Source: Salinirubellus litoreus
GTDB lineage: Archaea > Halobacteriota > Halobacteria > Halobacteriales > Haloarculaceae
NCBI RefSeq assembly: GCF_037335815.1
Contig: NZ_CP147841.1
Span: forward strand, 434,001 to 498,000
Reading direction: 5' to 3'
DNA: 64,000 nucleotides
The notes under the pieces are model-generated. The model did not search any database. It saw only the letters and a program-made list of their open reading frames with translations, and was not told the DNA's origin. The position numbers and the translations under genes are program-made. Shown here piece by piece: positions 60,785-64,000 of the stretch. Numbering within the stretch: position 1 is the stretch's first letter; the number at the start of each line of letters is the position of its first letter.

Positions 60785-61288
60785 ATACCGTTCAACTTCG
60801 GGGCGGCCGCGCCGGAGGAGGAGTACGTCTACGGAGCCTGCCGGCCGGCTCACCCGGGCGGAGCCCCGGGGACGACCGTCGACGACTGGCTCGCGTTCGT
60901 CCGAGAGCGGGGGATCGAGCGGGTCTGCTGTCTCCTCGACGAGGAGCACCTCCGTGGGTACGACGACCTGCTCGACCGGTACGGACGGGCCTTCGGAGCG
61001 AGAAACGTCCACCACGCGCCGATCGGCGACTACGGTCTGGTCGACGGGGCGGTCTTCCGGAACGGCATCCTGCCGTTCCTGCGCGGATCGGTGGACGCGG
61101 ATCGGCGTGTCGTCGTCCACTGCTCGGCCGGCTCGGGGCGCACCGGGCACGTCCTCGTGGGATGGCTCGTGGCCGACCGTGGCTACGGGGTCGAGTCCGC
61201 GATCGGGACCGTCGAGGGTATGGGACGGAACCCCCTGGAGGCACCCGGGACGGAGGCGAGTGACCTCGTCGATCTCTTCGAACGCTAA
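60785..61288 (+). pseudogene. dual-specificity/tyrosine phosphatase-like gene with ATA in place of the start codon
   Basis: 167 codons read IPFNFGAAAPEEEYVYGACR to the end DLVDLFER, with the phosphatase loop HCSAGSGRTG at H112-R119 (Cys113 nucleophile) and an upstream acidic helix region. The frame is open back to 60650 with no ATG, GTG or TTG before 61091, so a full-length protein has no usual start. ATA at 60785 sits exactly at leaderless distance from a TATA box and where homologs, as I recall, begin (MxPFxFGPAAP...). Either AUG mutated to AUA, AUA is used, or a small indel hides the true start. Confidence 0.75.
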
Positions 61289-61488
61289 CACGACAGGAAT
61301 GGACGGGTCGTCGGCGTCGGACTCCGCGATTCGATCTCGGCCGGTCGTTCGTCCTCACGTCCCGATCGGGCGGGGAAACAGCGGACGTTTCGCTCGTACC
61401 GGGCGGTTCTCGCAGTCGCCACGGAGCCCGTCCGAGCGGTCGTTCCGCCCAGGCTTCCCGGGACAGGAGTCGAGGACGGGACGCGTAC

Positions 61489-62181
61489 TCAGTCGTCGGC
61501 GGTCAGCGGCTCCTCGGCCGGCTCGCCGCCCTCCTTCGCGGCCTCCTCGGCCTCCTCGCGCTCCTTCTTCGCCTTGATCTTCTTCATGCGGAAGATCTCC
61601 TCGCGCTCCTGCTCCTCCAGCTTCTGCTCGATGTACTCCTGGTTCTCGTAGAGCTGGGGGAGGAGCGTGAACTCCAGGGCGTTGACGCGGCGCTTGGTCG
61701 TCTCGATCTCCTCTAACATCTTCTTCATCGCCGTCTCGACCTCGGCGGCGAGGATGACCGACTCGACGAGCTCCTCGTAGGCGTCGGCGGCCTCGTCGAT
61801 GCGCGCGCTGGATCCGAGCAGGCCGTATCCCCGCTCGTCGAGGTTCTTCTTCACCTTCGAGGACTCGATCTGTGGGACGACCACGCCCATGATGTTCTTC
61901 GACTGGGTGGTGATCTCGGGGTGTTCCTTGAGCGCGGCCGCCGCGCCCCGGACGGCGACGTCGCCGTCCATCGCCCGGGCCATGTCGATAGCCTGCTGGG
62001 CGCGGTCGTAGTCGTCCTCGAGCTCCGAACGGACGTCCTGGGCCTGGTCCAGGATGTCCATGAACTCCATGATGAGGCCGTCGCGCTTCTTCTCTAAGGT
62101 GTCGTGCCCACGCTCGGAGAGGTCGATCCGGTCCTCGATCTGCATGAGGTTCTTCCGGGTGGGTTTGACGTCCTCGGCCAT
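61489..62181 (-). CDS. atpD: A-type ATP synthase subunit D
   Basis: 230 residues. Subunit D is the central-stalk coiled coil that turns inside the A3B3 head. The protein begins MAEDVKPTRKNLMQIEDRID and is almost all helix, with the family segment TTKRRVNALEFTLLPQL near the C-terminal helix and a charged Glu/Lys tail. No other atp gene is adjacent in the window. A CAGTTATCCG box ~27-34 nt upstream gives it an independent leaderless promoter. Confidence 0.95.
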   Translation of the reverse strand: MAEDVKPTRKNLMQIEDRIDLSERGHDTLEKKRDGLIMEFMDILDQAQDVRSELEDDYDRAQQAIDMARAMDGDVAVRGAAAALKEHPEITTQSKNIMGVVVPQIESSKVKKNLDERGYGLLGSSARIDEAADAYEELVESVILAAEVETAMKKMLEEIETTKRRVNALEFTLLPQLYENQEYIEQKLEEQEREEIFRMKKIKAKKEREEAEEAAKEGGEPAEEPLTADD

Positions 62182-62351
62182 TGGCGGTGTCTTCTCGCCC
62201 CAGTCGGATAACTGTTTACGGTCCACAGCGGGGATCGCCCGATCCCGGGGACGGCGTGCGCCGGGGGCGCGAAGGGTTCGCCCGCCGACTACGGTCGGCT
62301 ATCGCGGTCGGGATTATCCGGGACCCATATGACAGAATATAAATTTAATTC

Positions 62352-62366
62352 AAGATATATTTATCT
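62352..62366 (+). promoter_or_regulatory. AT-rich TATA box of the secreted protease gene
   Basis: AGATATATTTATC, in the most AT-rich ~40 bp of the window (62328-62367). It is ~23-37 nt before the GTG at 62389, which therefore fits leaderless initiation better than the GTG at 62371. Confidence 0.6.
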
Positions 62367-62388
62367 CCCCGTGAGACGTACGCCGGTC

Positions 62389-63965
62389 GTGTCAAGCAGT
62401 ATCATTTCGAGGCGAGCACTGGTTCGAGCGATGCCGCTGGTCGCGGTCGGACTCGCGGGCTGTACGGGGACCGGTGTGGGACCGGGCGGGAACGATCGGA
62501 TCGACATCGAGCCGCCGGGGACGGTCTCGCGGGTCACCCAGCTGGACAAGGCGGCGGTGGTCCACATCCAGTCGGTCGTCCGCGGGACGGCCGTCTGGCC
62601 GTCGTTCTCGCTCACCCAGGGCGGGGCCGGGACCGCCGGGAGCGGGGGGAGGGGCCGGGAGCCTCGTCGGGACCTGGCAGGGGGCCGGGGAGACCGTGAC
62701 GTTCGGGACGAACGGCCAGTTCAGCGGTACCGTCGCCCAGGGTGGCGGGTTCGCCGGGCTGTACAGTGTCCAAGGGAACGCCCTCGTCCTGCAGTACACG
62801 TCGCCGACGCCGGCGACGGCGCAGGTCCAGTACGTCGTCTCGGGGGACGCCCTCCAGCTCACGGGGGCCGATGGCGTCTCCTACCAGTACCAGCGCGTCG
62901 GCGGGGGCACGGGGGGGGACGGGCACGGGGACGGCGGGCGGGGACCTCCTCGCCCAGGTCTCCAACCTCGAGCTGACGCGGGAGACCGGCGGGAGCGGCC
63001 GTATCGAGCGCGAGTCGCTCCGGACCGGATCGAGCGGCTCGGGATTCATCGTCTCGCCCGACGGCTACATCGTCACCAACGCACACGTGGTGTTCACCGG
63101 TAGCGACCCGCAGCAGCTCCTCCTCCAGAGCCTCGCCGGGCAGCTCCAGGCCGACCTCGTCGAGGAGGTCTCGTCGTACTACCAGATCCCACAGGAGGAG
63201 CGCGAGCAGGCGATCGAGATCCTGTTCACCAAGCTCCTGAACTACTTCCAGCAGAACGGGCAGATAACGGACGTCTCGATGGACCACTTCGTCCTGAACG
63301 GCGTGGCCGCCCCCGGCGACGACCTCCAGGTCAGGGCCTGGCCCGCCGTGAAGCGCAAGGAGGGGACGGTCTACGAGACGGTCGGCGGGGAGACCACCTG
63401 GGGACGCGACGTCGCCGTCATCAAGATCGAGCGCGACGACCTCCCGTCGGTCACGCTGGGGGACTCGGACGACGTCGAGGTCGGCGAGGGCGTGTTCATC
63501 ATCGGTTATCCGGGGTTCAGGCTCGAGCAGTTCTTCAACGCCGACGAGACGCTCGAACCGACCGTCACACAGGGCGTGGTGAGCGCAAAGCGGACCCTGC
63601 GGACGGGCATCGAGGCCATCCAGACCGACGCCGCGATCAACCACGGCAACAGCGGCGGCCCCGTCTACAACATGGACGGGGAGGTCATCGGGCTCGCGAC
63701 GTTCGGGGCCGGTCCCGAAGTCGGCATCGAGGCGATCAAGTTCGCGATGCCGATCGACCTCGCGAAGGAGTACCTGCGGGAGCTCAACGTCGAGAACAGC
63801 TCCGGGGAGATGGACCGGGCGTACGAGGAGGCGCTCGCGGCCTACTGGGAGGGCGACTGCGGGCGGGCGACGGAGCTGCTCGAGGACGTGCTGACGCTCT
63901 ACCCCGGTCATCCCTACGCCGAGGAGTACATAAACGAGTGCGAACGCGCGACCGGGCAGTCGTAA
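62389..63965 (+). pseudogene. HtrA-like serine protease lipoprotein with two poly-G frameshifts
   Basis: The N-terminus VSSSIISRRALVRAMPLVAV-GLAGC is a Tat-type (RR) lipoprotein signal with lipobox. Dropping one G from the G6 run at 62644-62649 and one from the G8 run at 62911-62918 joins three frames into ~524 residues. Order: start of protease domain (VHIQSVVRGTAVW), an inserted beta domain like DUF5640 (SLVGTWQGAGETVTFGTNGQ, ~residues 88-165), then the catalytic part: His in VTNAHVV, Asp in DVAVIKI, Ser in HGNSGGPVYN. No PDZ; a TPR-like tail (AYEEALAAYWEGDCGRATEL) ends the protein. Sequencing error or real disruption/phase switching. Confidence 0.85.
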
Positions 63966-64000
63966 GCGGGAACGCGGCGCGGACGGTTCGGGCGCCGTGC

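Noticed and set aside
1..64000. CRISPR array, IS element, prophage or toxin-antitoxin module
   Set aside because: No regularly spaced direct repeats, transposase, integrase, cas gene or recognisable antitoxin pair was seen. The window is mainly housekeeping and metabolism.

Overview
The window is a stretch of haloarchaeal (class Halobacteria) chromosome. It is very GC-rich, its proteins are strongly acidic (Asp/Glu-rich), GTG starts are common, and most genes or operons have an AT-rich TATA-like box about 25-30 nt before the start codon with no Shine-Dalgarno, the usual leaderless arrangement. Marker genes agree: SAMP2, archaeal aRF1, RFC small subunit, archaeal-type AlaS, RbkR-type riboflavin kinase, Taw1/TYW1 and A-type ATP synthase subunit D. 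I saw no tRNA, rRNA, CRISPR array or IS transposase. Functions are called from sequence motifs and recalled family knowledge, because no search could be run.

Layout. 1-9.9 kb: end of glutamine synthetase, a YihY/BrkB-like membrane protein, an enoyl-CoA hydratase, an ArsR-like membrane regulator, a YfcE-like phosphodiesterase, a CDF metal transporter, an XPD-type Fe-S helicase and two small proteins. 10-16.3 kb: serA, a coiled-coil protein, thrC, a TrmB-like regulator divergent from a small membrane protein across a candidate operator, and a frameshifted NADP-dependent oxidoreductase. 16.4-27.3 kb: an M20 peptidase, then the LysW-type arginine pathway on the minus strand as argG-argH and argW-argX-argC-argB-argD-argE-argF. 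In that scheme the carrier ArgW holds glutamate, ArgX ligates it, ArgB, ArgC and ArgD convert it, ArgE releases ornithine, and ArgF, ArgG and ArgH finish arginine.

27.4-45.6 kb: 2H phosphoesterase, a DUF5806 gene split by TAG, phosphoglucomutase, GNAT plus SAMP2, a bactofilin-like protein, rfcA, alaS, a Bat-type regulator, a class V aminotransferase, a CocE hydrolase, RNase Z, ilvE, ribB with an RbkR-type kinase, and taw1. 45.7-53.7 kb: a PD-(D/E)XK-like protein, azlC-azlD, an HpcH/HpaI aldolase, an acyl-CoA synthetase, an alpha/beta hydrolase, and a sodium:solute symporter preceded by an overlapping 57-codon membrane protein. 53.8-64 kb: a conserved haloarchaeal protein, aRF1, a MinD-like protein with a degenerate P-loop, argS, DUF6276, a sulfatase-like protein, a phosphatase lacking a normal start codon, atpD, and a secreted HtrA-like protease with two frameshifts.

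Points to check first: the possible AUA start of the phosphatase; three poly-G frameshifts (one oxidoreductase, two protease); the in-frame TAG in DUF5806; an Arg-rich 30-codon leader ORF and hairpin before argG; two copies of an ~80-bp palindromic element, each starting at a stop codon; and a 284-bp repeat-bearing spacer between argC and argB. Three of the four broken genes involve G-tract length, so assembly error must be excluded before any biological reading.
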